Shown here one piece after another: positions 54,029-64,000 of a DNA stretch of 64,000 nt. The stretch lies in contig CANJPQ010000005.1 in the NCBI GenBank assembly GCA_947476275.1, positions 62,001-126,000 of the forward strand, in the 5' to 3' direction. Numbering within the stretch: the stretch's first letter is position 1; every line of letters starts with the position of its first letter. The notes beneath the pieces were generated by a model that was not told the origin of the DNA, made no database searches, and was given only the letters and a program-made list of their open reading frames with translations. A program made the translations under genes and the position numbers. Origin of the DNA: Fidelibacterota bacterium. GTDB lineage: Bacteria > Pseudomonadota > Alphaproteobacteria > Rhodospirillales > Rhodospirillaceae.

Positions 54029-54879
54029 GTCTTCTTTCGTGTGCGCCGTTTCGGTGCGGTGGTTTCATCCTTCGGCGGCGCGTCCAGCACTTCGAGCAGC
54101 GCCGGCGCGGTGAGCATCACAGCCGGGCCGTTCTGGCGCATCACCCAGCCGCGCACCTGAATCTTGCGGCCGATCAACGTCAGCGGCTTGAGCTTATTGA
54201 AGGCCGTCCACGTCTCGCGCGGGATCATAGCGGTCATGTCCTCGCGATAGTCGTTTCCGAAATTGAGATAGATCTCATCGCCGCGCCGCGCCGTGCTGGT
54301 CACGGCGCCCGCGATCAACTGATAGGTGCCGATGTCGCGATTGAGCCGTGCACGATCGCCGGCGTCGCGGACAGCATAAGCGTTGAGCGCCCAGAGCCCG
54401 CGCTGCGCCGCGCGCGCATCGCGCTCCAACGCCAGCAGCTCGTCGCCGAAATCTGCGCTGTCGGCGGACAGGGCCACGCGCACGAGCCCGCGTTTCACCA
54501 GTTCTGCCTGGAGCCACAGGCCATCGTCGCGCAGGACATGGGCGCGCGTGGCCCCTTCACGGTCTTCCGCCGCAGCGATCGGCCGCACGGAGACTTGGTG
54601 ACCGCGAACCAATTGCGTCAGCCCGTCGCGCGCTTCCGCGGCGAAAGGAGCTGCGAAGGTGTCCGTCTTGCCATAGGGCGCGCGCACACCGGCTAGGCGC
54701 ACCTCCGCCATACCTTCGACCGCGAGCGTATCTCCCGTGAGGACATTGGCGACCCCGCGTGCGCGTTCGGCCCAAGTCTCCGGGCCCGCCCAGACGTTTC
54801 CGATCCAAAATGCACAAACAAAAACGGCCCCGGGCAGAGCCCGAGGCCGTGTCTTGCGGATCGAGGAACGGGCGATCAC
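54025..54879 (-). CDS. Exported SNase-like (thermonuclease-fold) protein, catalytic residues not conserved
   Basis: 284 residues with a signal peptide (PGAVFVCAFWIGNVWAG). The staphylococcal-nuclease fold is recognisable in VANVLTGDTLAVEGMAEVRLAGVRAP and VKRGLVRVALS. The usual APE glutamate is replaced (APYGK), and the DxxGR arginine is replaced (DREGATR), so nuclease activity is doubtful. A basic C-terminal tail KRRTRKKT follows. It overlaps carD by 4 bp, and a strong terminator of carD lies inside its signal-peptide codons. Confidence 0.7.
   Translation of the reverse strand: MIARSSIRKTRPRALPGAVFVCAFWIGNVWAGPETWAERARGVANVLTGDTLAVEGMAEVRLAGVRAPYGKTDTFAAPFAAEARDGLTQLVRGHQVSVRPIAAAEDREGATRAHVLRDDGLWLQAELVKRGLVRVALSADSADFGDELLALERDARAAQRGLWALNAYAVRDAGDRARLNRDIGTYQLIAGAVTSTARRGDEIYLNFGNDYREDMTAMIPRETWTAFNKLKPLTLIGRKIQVRGWVMRQNGPAVMLTAPALLEVLDAPPKDETTAPKRRTRKKT
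54816..54850 (-). terminator. Intrinsic terminator after carD, inside the next gene
   Basis: Stem CGGCC-C-CGGGC (54825-54835) with GCCCG-A-GGCCG (54839-54849), 3-base loop. It is followed on the minus strand by TTTTTGTTTG (54824 down to 54815). It lies 27-60 bases past the carD stop but within codons 10-20 of the SNase-like gene. Confidence 0.88.
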
Positions 54880-55436
54880 GCCGCGTTCAGAAGCTTTTCC
54901 AACTTTGCGGTCGCCGCTTCCGGCTTGATCTTCTCCACCGCGGCCACTTCATGGGCGAGGCGCTCGAGCGCCTGCTCATAGATCTGGCGTTCGCTGTAGG
55001 ACTGCTCCGGCTGCGACGCGCCGCGGTGCAGGTCGCGCACCACTTCAGCGATCGAGACCGGGTCGCCCGAGTTGATCTTGGCTTCGTATTCCTGGGCGCG
55101 GCGGCTCCACATGGCGCGCTTCACGCGGGCGCGGCCTTTCAGGGTCGTCAGAGCGGCTTCCATCACCTTGCGGGTGGAGAGCTTGCGCAGGCCCGAGTTC
55201 TCAACCTTGCGGACGGGAACGCGCAGCGTCATGCGGTCACGCTCGAAGCTGATGACGAACAGCTCGACCTTCTGCCCGGCGATGAGCTGGGTCTCGATGC
55301 TGGTCACCTTGCCGACGCCATGCGCCGGGTACACGACGAAATCACCTGAAGAAAAAGGAACCACGCTTTTTACGTCCTTTGTTTTTGTTATTGGGGCCGG
55401 GGGCGCCGCTTTGGGCTGGGTTGCTGTCTTGGGCAT
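54876..55436 (-). CDS. carD: CarD-family transcription regulator
   Basis: RNA-polymerase-binding protein that stabilises open promoter complexes, especially at rRNA genes. 186 residues from the ATG at 55436; the frame back to 55478 is less likely. A low-complexity N-terminus (KTATQPKAAPPAP) precedes the CarD RNAP-interaction domain (FVVYPAHGVGKVTSIETQ, FVISFERDRMTLRVPV) and the helical DNA-binding domain (KGRARVKRAMWSRRAQEYEAKINSGDPVSIAEVVRDLHRG). A typical alphaproteobacterial CarD. A 368-bp upstream region holds a 9-bp dyad. Confidence 0.94.
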   Translation of the reverse strand: MPKTATQPKAAPPAPITKTKDVKSVVPFSSGDFVVYPAHGVGKVTSIETQLIAGQKVELFVISFERDRMTLRVPVRKVENSGLRKLSTRKVMEAALTTLKGRARVKRAMWSRRAQEYEAKINSGDPVSIAEVVRDLHRGASQPEQSYSERQIYEQALERLAHEVAAVEKIKPEAATAKLEKLLNAA

Positions 55437-55804
55437 ACTCGATCCGTCTCCATCTTCGCGATCCGATGCGGGACGCACCGGATCATGTGTGGGCCGACAG
55501 CGCAGGAGCCCGGTCTCCCAACCGACCGGTCCCTTGCCGTTGGACCGGATTCTGGGCTCGTACTGGCCAGGCCCCTGTTTTGCGGGGCTTCAGGCCGGCG
55601 TGCGCCGATCTCTCACCCGATGGCTATCCCTTCTGCTGTAAAAACAATCACTTACAGCAGTGTGCCGTGACGGTGGGCGAGAGAAAAAGAAATCCGCCGA
55701 GGTTTCCCGACGTATCGACAGAGAAGTACCACAAAATGGCCTGTCAAAACAGGCGATTCCGGCAAGACGGCCTTGCGCAGTGCGTCTAAAGCGCTACTGC
55801 GCGT
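55437..55804. other. carD-fdxA intergenic region
   Basis: 368 bp with no recognisable gene. It should contain the carD promoter (minus strand). It holds three dyads: CTGCTGTAA / TTACAGCAG (55633-55660, 10-bp spacer), GCCTGT-CAAA-ACAGGC (55739-55754), and GCGCAGT / ACTGCGC (55775-55802) just past the fdxA stop. None has a clear T-run, so they may be protein-binding sites or weak terminators. Confidence 0.4.
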
Positions 55805-56140
55805 TCAAGCATTAGATCCGGGATTGCTGCTAAACAGCTGTTTCTTATCGGCTTTGCCCTTCCACTCTTCCGCGTCGGCCGGGGTCTCGCCCTTGGCGGT
55901 GATGTTGGGCCACTTATTGGCGTATTCCGCGTTGATGCTCGCCCAGGCTGCAGCGGCTTCGTCCGAATCGGGGACGATCGCTTCCGCCGGGCACTCGGGC
56001 TCACACACGCCGCAATCGATGCATTCGTCAGGGTGAATGACGAGCATGTTCTCGCCTTCGTAAAAACAATCCACCGGGCACACTTCCGTGCAGTCCATGA
56101 ACTTGCACTTGATGCAATTTTCGACAACGACATACGCCAT
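55805..56140 (-). CDS. fdxA: Seven-iron FdI-type ferredoxin
   Basis: 111-residue electron carrier with a 3Fe-4S and a 4Fe-4S cluster. It is very close to Azotobacter ferredoxin I in pattern: [23 protein letters not shown] (Cys 9, 12, 17, 21, 25), then [20 protein letters not shown]. The C-terminal segment [17 protein letters not shown] is also conserved. It starts at 56140; an open frame continuing upstream is a read-through of GC-rich sequence. Candidate electron acceptor for KorAB. Confidence 0.96.
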   Translation of the reverse strand: MAYVVVENCIKCKFMDCTEVCPVDCFYEGENMLVIHPDECIDCGVCEPECPAEAIVPDSDEAAAAWASINAEYANKWPNITAKGETPADAEEWKGKADKKQLFSSNPGSNA

Positions 56141-56151
56141 GGTAGAGAGAT

Positions 56152-56181
56152 CCCCTGATTCGTACCGCGCCCCTGATTCGT
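56152..56181. repeat. Tandem 12-bp direct repeat at the fdxA leader
   Basis: CCCCTGATTCGT occurs at 56152-56163 and again at 56170-56181, an 18-bp period. In the fdxA reading direction the repeat ends in AGGGG, so the ribosome-binding-like sequence is duplicated. It may be a recent tandem duplication or two regulator sites. Confidence 0.5.
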
Positions 56182-56305
56182 CCCGTGGCTGTGCCAGGGC
56201 ACGGGGCGCGGCCAACGCCGCAAGAATAGCGCCGCGGCGCCACGGGCACTTCCGTAGGCGATTTCCCGCGCGGGCGTCAAGAACCCCTTCCCCCGGCGGC
56301 CGCTC

Positions 56306-56920
56306 ATGAGCGCAGCTCCCGCGCCGGTCCCACCGTCGGCCTTGCGCAATGCAGGCGCGATCCGGGATGTGCTGATGCCGCTTCTGACCGAAGCCCTGCC
56401 GCCCAACGCCACGGTGTTGGAGATCGCCTCCGGCTCCGGTCATCACGCAGCGGTGATGGCGGCAGCCTTGCCGCAGTTCATCTGGCAGCCGAGTGAACGC
56501 GACCCGCAAGGCCACGCCGAAGTGACGGCGCGTGTGTCGGAGGCGCGGCTGGCCAACCTGCGCGCGCCCCTGCTCCTGGATGTGCTGAAGACGCCATGGC
56601 CCCTCGCACATGCCGACGCGCTGATGTGTATCAACATGATCCACATCAGCCCGTGGGAGGCGACCGATGCCGTGTTCGCCGGCGCGGCACGCCTGATGCC
56701 CGACAAGGGTCTGGTGATGACCTATGGCCCCTATCGGATCGACGGCGACTGGGGCGCGGACAGCAACCGAATGTTCGACGCCTCGCTCCGACAGCGCAAT
56801 CCGGCCTGGGGCGTGCGTGAGTTGCGCGACGTGGAACGCGTGGCTGCATCGCACGGCTTCACGCTGCAGGAGCGCTGGCCGATGCCGGCCAATAACTTCA
56901 CGCTCGCGTTCACGAAGTGA
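56306..56920 (+). CDS. DUF938 SAM-dependent methyltransferase-like protein
   Basis: 204 residues. Class I methyltransferase fold with [20 protein letters not shown] (motif I) near residue 40, [11 protein letters not shown], and [23 protein letters not shown], which is the DUF938 signature. The substrate is unknown. The stop overlaps the GTG start of the DUF218 gene. It is divergent from fdxA across a 165-bp gap. Confidence 0.88.
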   Translation: MSAAPAPVPPSALRNAGAIRDVLMPLLTEALPPNATVLEIASGSGHHAAVMAAALPQFIWQPSERDPQGHAEVTARVSEARLANLRAPLLLDVLKTPWPLAHADALMCINMIHISPWEATDAVFAGAARLMPDKGLVMTYGPYRIDGDWGADSNRMFDASLRQRNPAWGVRELRDVERVAASHGFTLQERWPMPANNFTLAFTK

Positions 56921-57381
56921 CATCCGAAATTGTTGTCATTTTCGGCGCCGCCGTAGCGCAAGACGGACGGCCGAGTCCGGCCATGGCACGGCGCGTTGCC
57001 GCGGCGATCGCATACGGCGAACCCCGTGACGCCACGTTTCTGGTGACGGGCGGTGCAGTCGCCGCCGCCACGCCGGAAGCCGAGGTGATGGCGGCGTTAC
57101 TGCGTGCCGCCGGGATCGCCGATGCGCGCATCATCGAGGAACCCTACGCCCGCAATACCCTGGAGTCCGTGCGCCGCTGCATGCCGCTGGTATCGACGGT
57201 GCGCCGCGTGGTGCTGTGCAGCGACGATTTTCACCTGCCGCGCTGCCGTTGGCTGTTCGCCCTTGCGGGGGTACGTGCGGCGTCGGTACCTGCGCGCCCG
57301 CAACACCACCGCCTGTGGCCGATGGTGCGCGAAGCCTTGGCCATTCCCGTCGATACGGTGTGCTGGCTGTTCGGACGCTAG
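56917..57381 (+). CDS. DUF218 (YdcF-like) protein
   Basis: 154 residues starting at a GTG inside the 4-bp overlap with the DUF938 gene. YdcF-like features: [47 protein letters not shown] and [15 protein letters not shown]. Family members may bind SAM or act on envelope polymers. It has no membrane anchor here, so probably cytoplasmic. It ends at 57381, overlapping the convergent S4-protein gene by 4 bp. Confidence 0.85.
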   Translation: MTSEIVVIFGAAVAQDGRPSPAMARRVAAAIAYGEPRDATFLVTGGAVAAATPEAEVMAALLRAAGIADARIIEEPYARNTLESVRRCMPLVSTVRRVVLCSDDFHLPRCRWLFALAGVRAASVPARPQHHRLWPMVREALAIPVDTVCWLFGR

Positions 57382-57688
57382 AAACTGCGCCGATGCAACG
57401 GCGGTGCGGCATCTTCCCAGGTCAACCGCTCTTGGGGGGCGGTGCGGGCATAGAGTGCTTGCGCTTCCGCCGCCGGGCCGCGGCGGGTGCCGAGCGCGCG
57501 CACTTCAACCGTGTGTCGGATGGGACCGGTGACGATGGCGAGTGCGTCGCCGACCTTCACGTCCGCGCTGACCTTCTCGACCACCTTGCCGTTCAACGTC
57601 ACCTGACCGCGGTCGATCAATTTTTGCGCATCGGCACGGCTTTTGGTGAAGCGGGAAAACCACAGCCACTTGTCGAGACGCAACGCGC

Positions 57689-57692
<4 letters not shown>
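57378..57692 (-). CDS. hslR: S4-domain RNA-binding protein, Hsp15-like
   Basis: 104 residues. The S4 domain RLDKWLWFSRFTKSRADAQKLIDRGQVTLNGKVVEKVSADVKVGDAL is typical of Hsp15/HslR, which binds stalled 50S-nascent chain complexes. A short basic tail follows. The start overlaps the end of the helicase gene by 4 bp, and the two are very likely translated together. This gene pair is common in alphaproteobacteria. Confidence 0.88.
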
Positions 57693-60205
<2,513 letters not shown>

Positions 60206-60235
60206 GGCGGACCCTCACAAGAGAGCACGGGATGG

Positions 60236-60637
60236 TCAGGGATTGGTGCCGTCGTCGGGTTGGGCGTCGGGCTGGGCCAGGTGCCGTGGATCGCGATAGC
60301 GGCGGCGAACATACTCACGGAGGCGTCGCTCCATCGTGTCAAAGGCGTCGCGTACGGCAATGTTAACGTCCTGATGATCCTTCAACGCATGCGGATCCTT
60401 GGGATCGCGTTTGACGACCAAGTCCTCGCCCGGCACGCCCAGAAAGATCGAGACATGGAACGGCTCATCCTTGTGAGTGAGTGCGGAACGGCTGCGGTGG
60501 TGCTGTTCGACCGTCACCCGGCAGGTCGTGATGCGGTCGAAGTATTGTTCGAGTTTTGCGACTTTTTCGAGGATACGGCTTTCGACCGCATCGGACTTGT
60601 CGATTCCGTGGAAGGCAATCTGGACGGGGTTTTGCAT
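60236..60637 (-). CDS. hpf: Ribosome hibernation promoting factor / RaiA-like
   Basis: 133 residues, the short HPF/YfiA type without the long C-terminal dimerisation domain. VQIAFHGIDKSDAVESRILEKVAKLEQYFDRITTCRVTVEQ is the beta-alpha-beta start, and KDHQDVNIAVRDAFDTMERRLREYVRRR the final helix that fits the decoding centre. Expected to silence ribosomes under stress. A PRHLAQPDAQPDDG tail is low in complexity. It is read into the helicase gene 31 bp downstream. Confidence 0.9.
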   Translation of the reverse strand: MQNPVQIAFHGIDKSDAVESRILEKVAKLEQYFDRITTCRVTVEQHHRSRSALTHKDEPFHVSIFLGVPGEDLVVKRDPKDPHALKDHQDVNIAVRDAFDTMERRLREYVRRRYRDPRHLAQPDAQPDDGTNP

Positions 60638-60933
60638 TCAAAAGCTCCGCTTGTTGAGTGGCGGACCAACGGTACGGCGGGACAGCTGCACCGCATCACG
60701 GGGGCCATGATATCCAAGGCCCGAGGACACCAGGATGATCCGAATCAATGACACAACGCAATCAACACTGAGATAGGATCGGCCCGACGGTTTCTCCCCG
60801 CGCGCCGGGCCCTTGGCTTTCGCGCGCAAGGCCTTGCATGGTCCGGAGTTCCGCCATATCTGCTCGCCCGGGCGCGGGAACTGACCGCCACCCCACAACC
60901 CATGCGACATCCCTGCACTGTGGAACACCGCCC
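60638..60933. promoter_or_regulatory. hpf-htpG divergent region with candidate RpoH promoter
   Basis: About 296 bp between divergent genes. For htpG, CCTTGCA (60832-60838) and CCATAT (60854-60859) at 15-bp spacing resemble a heat-shock promoter, less perfect than that of hsp20. A leader of about 70 nt is implied. No gene is seen here; frames running into this gap are shadows. Confidence 0.45.
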
Positions 60934-62856
60934 ATGACCAAAGCCAAGGAAAAGCCTCCTGTTGAAAAGGGCGAGAATCTCGCCTTCCAGGCGGAAGTCG
61001 CGAAGTTGCTCGATATCGTCGTGCACTCGCTCTACTCGAATCGGGAGATCTTTCTCCGGGAACTGATCTCCAACGCCTCCGACGCCTGCGACAAGCTGCG
61101 CTACGCCGCCCTCACGCAGCCAAGCCTGACGGACGGTTCGGCTTATGAGATCCACATCGCCCCGGACGCCAAGGCCAAGACGCTGACCGTGCGCGACAAC
61201 GGCATCGGCATGAGCCATGACGAGTTGGTGGCGAATCTCGGCACCATTGCCAAGTCCGGCACCGCGGATTTCCTCAAGGGCCTGTCCGGCGACGCCGCCA
61301 AAGACGTCAGTCAGATCGGCAAGTTCGGCGTGGGTTTCTATTCCGCCTTCATGGTGGCGGACAAAGTCTCGGTCACCAGCAAGAAGGCCGGCGAGACCCA
61401 AGGCTGGCTGTGGGAAAGCGACGGCCGCGGCACGTTCTCGGTGTCGCCGACCGAAGACGCCGCCCGCGGCACACGCATCGTGCTGCATCTGAAAGACGAT
61501 GCCACCGAGTTCGCGGACCCCACCAGCTTGCGTCGCATCGTGCGCACGTATTCGGACCACATCGCCTTGCCGGTGATCCTCGATCCGGCGCCGGGGGCGG
61601 AGACCAAGGAAGAAGGCGAAACGCCCGAAGCGCCAAAAGAAGAAACACTGAATTCGGCGTCGGCGCTGTGGATGCGCCCGAAGAATGAAATCACGGCCGA
61701 GCAGTACAAGGAATTCTATCACCACGTCGGCCACGCCTTCGACGAGCCGTGGCATACGCTGCACTATCGGGCGGAAGGTGCCGTGGAATACACCGCACTC
61801 CTGTTCATTCCGTCGCAGAAGCCGTTCGACCTGTTCCATCCGGAACGCAAAGGACAGGTGAAGCTCTACGTGAACCGCGTGTTCATCTCCGACACGCTCG
61901 AAGGAATGATGCCGCGATACCTGCGTTTTGTGCGCGGCGTGGTGGATTCGCCCGATCTGCCGCTGAACATCAGCCGCGAGATCCTGCAAGACAATCCGCT
62001 CCTGAAGAAGATCCAGAGCGGCATCGTGCAGCGCCTGGTGAAGGACCTGAAGAAGCGCGCCGAGAGCGCGGAGGACTACGCGAAGTTCTGGGACACCTTC
62101 GGCGCCGTGTTCAAGGAAGGCCTGTACGAAGATTTCGAGCGCCGCGAAGAGCTGCTCGACCTCGCGCGCTTTACCTCCACGCACGGCGACGGCCTGGTGT
62201 CGTTGAAGGACTACGCGAGCCGCATGAAGGAAGGCCAGGACGCGATCTATTACATCACCGGCGACAACGCCGCGGCGCTGAAAGCGAGCCCCCAACTCGA
62301 AGGCTTCCTCGCCAAGGGGATCGAGGTGCTGCTGCTGACGGACCCGATCGACGAGTTCTGGGTGCCGTCGGTCGGCGTCTACGACAAGAAGCCGCTGCGC
62401 AGCGTCGGTGAATCCGGCGCCGATCTCTCCGGCATCAAGGGCGGCGACCAAAAAGAGGAAGAACCGCTCGGTGCGGCCGCGGAGACCGCGGTGAAGGATC
62501 TGATCGAGAAGCTCAAGAAGACGCTGGGCGAAGCCGTCGCCGACGTGAAGTCGTCGACGCGTCTCACCGGCAGTCCAGTGTGTCTGGTGGCCGACAGCGG
62601 CGGCATGAGCCTGCATCTGGCCCGGTTGCTGAAGCAGCACGGCGAAGGCCCTGCAGGCGCTGCGGTCAGGAAGGTGCTTGAGATAAACCCAAAGCATGAC
62701 GTGATAAAAAAACTTATGGCCGTTGGCGGCGAAGCTTTTGACGACGTCGCCTTCCTGCTGCTCGACCAAGCCCGCATCGTAGAAGGCGAAACAGTGCCGG
62801 ATCCGGCTGCTTTTGCCCGCCGCATGTCCACGGTGATGGCGAAGGGTTTGATTTAG
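60934..62856 (+). CDS. htpG: Chaperone HtpG (Hsp90)
   Basis: 640 residues from the ATG at 60934; the frame upstream to 60838 is not Hsp90-like. The N-terminal GHKL ATPase is intact: LYSNREIFLRELISNASDACDKLR, VRDNGIGMSHDELVANLGTIAKSGT and IGKFGVGFYSAFMVADKV. The middle domain has NISREILQDNPLLKKI and the C-terminal dimerisation part follows. Helps client folding in the cytosol. It is divergent from hpf. A 674-codon frame on the other strand is a shadow. Confidence 0.97.
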   Translation: MTKAKEKPPVEKGENLAFQAEVAKLLDIVVHSLYSNREIFLRELISNASDACDKLRYAALTQPSLTDGSAYEIHIAPDAKAKTLTVRDNGIGMSHDELVANLGTIAKSGTADFLKGLSGDAAKDVSQIGKFGVGFYSAFMVADKVSVTSKKAGETQGWLWESDGRGTFSVSPTEDAARGTRIVLHLKDDATEFADPTSLRRIVRTYSDHIALPVILDPAPGAETKEEGETPEAPKEETLNSASALWMRPKNEITAEQYKEFYHHVGHAFDEPWHTLHYRAEGAVEYTALLFIPSQKPFDLFHPERKGQVKLYVNRVFISDTLEGMMPRYLRFVRGVVDSPDLPLNISREILQDNPLLKKIQSGIVQRLVKDLKKRAESAEDYAKFWDTFGAVFKEGLYEDFERREELLDLARFTSTHGDGLVSLKDYASRMKEGQDAIYYITGDNAAALKASPQLEGFLAKGIEVLLLTDPIDEFWVPSVGVYDKKPLRSVGESGADLSGIKGGDQKEEEPLGAAAETAVKDLIEKLKKTLGEAVADVKSSTRLTGSPVCLVADSGGMSLHLARLLKQHGEGPAGAAVRKVLEINPKHDVIKKLMAVGGEAFDDVAFLLLDQARIVEGETVPDPAAFARRMSTVMAKGLI

Positions 62857-62956
62857 CGCGCCGTCACCACGGCTATGGCCGTGGCGTGTCGCTTAACCTA
62901 CCATGGCTGTTCGCCGGCCCCATTCGCGGGTCGACAGCAGCCTTGGGAGGGATGCG

Positions 62957-64000
62957 ATGTCTGCGACTTTCGGGAATTCCACGAGTAAACGCACGTTCCT
63001 CAAGACGATGGGCGTCGGTGCGCTCACCGGCGTGCTGCCGACCTGGCGTCGCGCCGAGGCTGCGACCGCAACGTACGATCTGATTGTGATCGGCGCGGGC
63101 ACCGCCGGCATGCCGACGGCGATCTTCGCCGCCGATCGCGGCGCGAAGGTTCTGGTGATCGAGAAGTCGCCGGTGCTCGGCGGCACACTCGACCGCTCCG
63201 GCGGACAGATGGCCGCATCGGGCACGGTTTTCCAGAAAGCCAAGGGCATCGTCGACAGCCCCGATATCCACTTCGAAGACAATATGCGCATCAACGGCTG
63301 GACGGCCGATCCGATGATCACCCGCATGTTCGTCGACAATGCCGGTGACTCGCTCAACTGGCTTGCCGCGAACGGGTTCCAGGTGATGCCGGATCATCCG
63401 GTGAAGGGCGCCGGCCACGAGTTCTTCTCGGTGGCGCGCTATCAGTGGGGCAAGGACGGCGGCAAGTCGATCCTCGCCACCATGGAGCCGCTGTTCCGCA
63501 AGCACGTCGCGAGCGGAAAGATCAATCTGCAGCTCGAGACCGGCGCGATCGATCTGATCCAGGACAAGACCGGCGCGATCGTCGGCGTGACCGCCGAGAA
63601 CGACAAGGGCGTGCTGACCGACTATATGGCGAAGAACGTGTGCCTCGCCTCCGGCGGCTGCGCTTCCAACCCGCGCATGTTTGCGGACCTGCACAACAGC
63701 GTGCTGACCGCGCGCGTCGCGCATCCCTACGCGCTGGGTCAGGGCCTGACGCTGGGCATGAATGCCGGCGGCTACATGCGCGGCGGCGAGTTGTATCTCG
63801 GCTCGGCCCCGGCCTTGCTTGCGGACGACACCTATCCCTCCACCATCGACGCCAACTTCGATTGGCACCCGGAGACGCGGGCGATCTGGGAGATCTTCGT
63901 CAATGCGCGCGGTGAGCGCTTCATGCGCGAAGACCATCCGAGCATCGACTACAAGGAAAAGTCGTGCCGCCGGCAGCCGGGCGAGTGCTTCTGGATCATC
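62957..64000 (+). CDS. FAD-dependent oxidoreductase (fumarate-reductase/KstD-like flavoprotein), partial
   Basis: 348 codons are open to the window end, so the C-terminus is missing. The ATG at 62957 follows GGGAGG. A signal-like N-terminus SKRTFLKTMGVGALTG with KR in place of RR suggests export, possibly by the Tat route. The dinucleotide-binding motif DLIVIGAGTAGMPTAIFAA and the FAD segment VLGGTLDRSGGQMAASG identify the FAD_binding_2 family (fumarate reductase, 3-ketosteroid dehydrogenase). Substrate not determinable from this part. Confidence 0.85.
   Translation, partial: MSATFGNSTSKRTFLKTMGVGALTGVLPTWRRAEAATATYDLIVIGAGTAGMPTAIFAADRGAKVLVIEKSPVLGGTLDRSGGQMAASGTVFQKAKGIVDSPDIHFEDNMRINGWTADPMITRMFVDNAGDSLNWLAANGFQVMPDHPVKGAGHEFFSVARYQWGKDGGKSILATMEPLFRKHVASGKINLQLETGAIDLIQDKTGAIVGVTAENDKGVLTDYMAKNVCLASGGCASNPRMFADLHNSVLTARVAHPYALGQGLTLGMNAGGYMRGGELYLGSAPALLADDTYPSTIDANFDWHPETRAIWEIFVNARGERFMREDHPSIDYKEKSCRRQPGECFWII

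Noticed and set aside
60745-62769. 674-codon open frame opposite htpG
   Set aside because: Antisense shadow of Hsp90; no domain recognised and no ribosome site.
62873-63937. 354-codon minus-strand frame at the right end
   Set aside because: It covers the partial flavoprotein gene on the other strand, which has a Rossmann motif and an export signal. The minus frame is its shadow.

Overview
The window is 64 kb of dense, high-GC bacterial chromosome. The gene content and order point to an alphaproteobacterium. Supporting blocks are dapF-mtaB-ftsY joined by 4-bp overlaps, secA divergent from argJ-mutT, and the run helicase / S4 protein / FdI-type ferredoxin / CarD. RpoH-type promoters and a ROSE-like leader also fit that class. 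I cannot name a genus. There are no rRNA genes, no CRISPR array and no insertion sequence. About 55 protein genes and one tRNA gene are supported.

Layout. 0-18.5 kb is mostly housekeeping: rhomboid protease, dapF, mtaB, ftsY, a glutamine amidotransferase, a Nudix hydrolase, secA, argJ, mutT, an arylamine N-acetyltransferase, a CinA-type protein, a YkgJ-type cysteine-cluster protein, an FkbM-like protein, recQ, a pseudouridine synthase and an exported DUF1838-like protein. At 18.6 kb a tRNA-Leu(UAA) gene is followed by a short AT-richer insert of about 3 kb. The insert carries two methyltransferase-like genes and ends in a second copy of the tRNA 3' end, the footprint of site-specific integration. 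22-36 kb is accessory metabolism and transport: formylglycine-generating-enzyme (FGE)-like exported proteins, a TPR-methyltransferase, an RraA-like protein, a solute-binding protein, a cupin, an MFS transporter, an amino-acid racemase, a SulP transporter with a separate cyclic-nucleotide-binding protein, an exported MetX-like hydrolase, an FMN reductase and an MmgE/PrpD protein. 36-40 kb holds a small lipoprotein, an OGFr-domain protein, an hsp20 gene with an apparent RpoH promoter and ROSE-type RNA thermometer, a DUF1838 protein, a GNAT acetyltransferase and a third FGE-like gene. 40-46 kb has korAB (2-oxoacid:ferredoxin oxidoreductase), a TPR-glycosyltransferase-like protein and a cystathionine beta-lyase-like enzyme. 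46-53 kb is an uptake region: a TonB-dependent receptor, a LysR regulator and two tandem oligopeptide-type solute-binding proteins without a permease. 53-61 kb contains a HExxH protein, a lipocalin-like protein, a degenerate nuclease-fold protein, carD, fdxA, two small enzymes, an Hsp15-like S4 protein, a SUV3-like helicase and a ribosome hibernation factor. htpG follows, and the window ends inside a flavoprotein gene.

Most notable signals: (1) the tRNA-Leu-flanked island with an internally duplicated methyltransferase-fold protein; (2) the RpoH promoter plus ROSE-like leader of hsp20; (3) a strong intrinsic terminator of carD embedded in the signal-peptide codons of the next gene; (4) three exported FGE-fold paralogues that all lack the copper-binding cysteines; (5) three oligopeptide-binding-protein paralogues sharing a cysteine pair, none with a transporter nearby. 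No obviously new multi-gene defence or biosynthetic system is visible.
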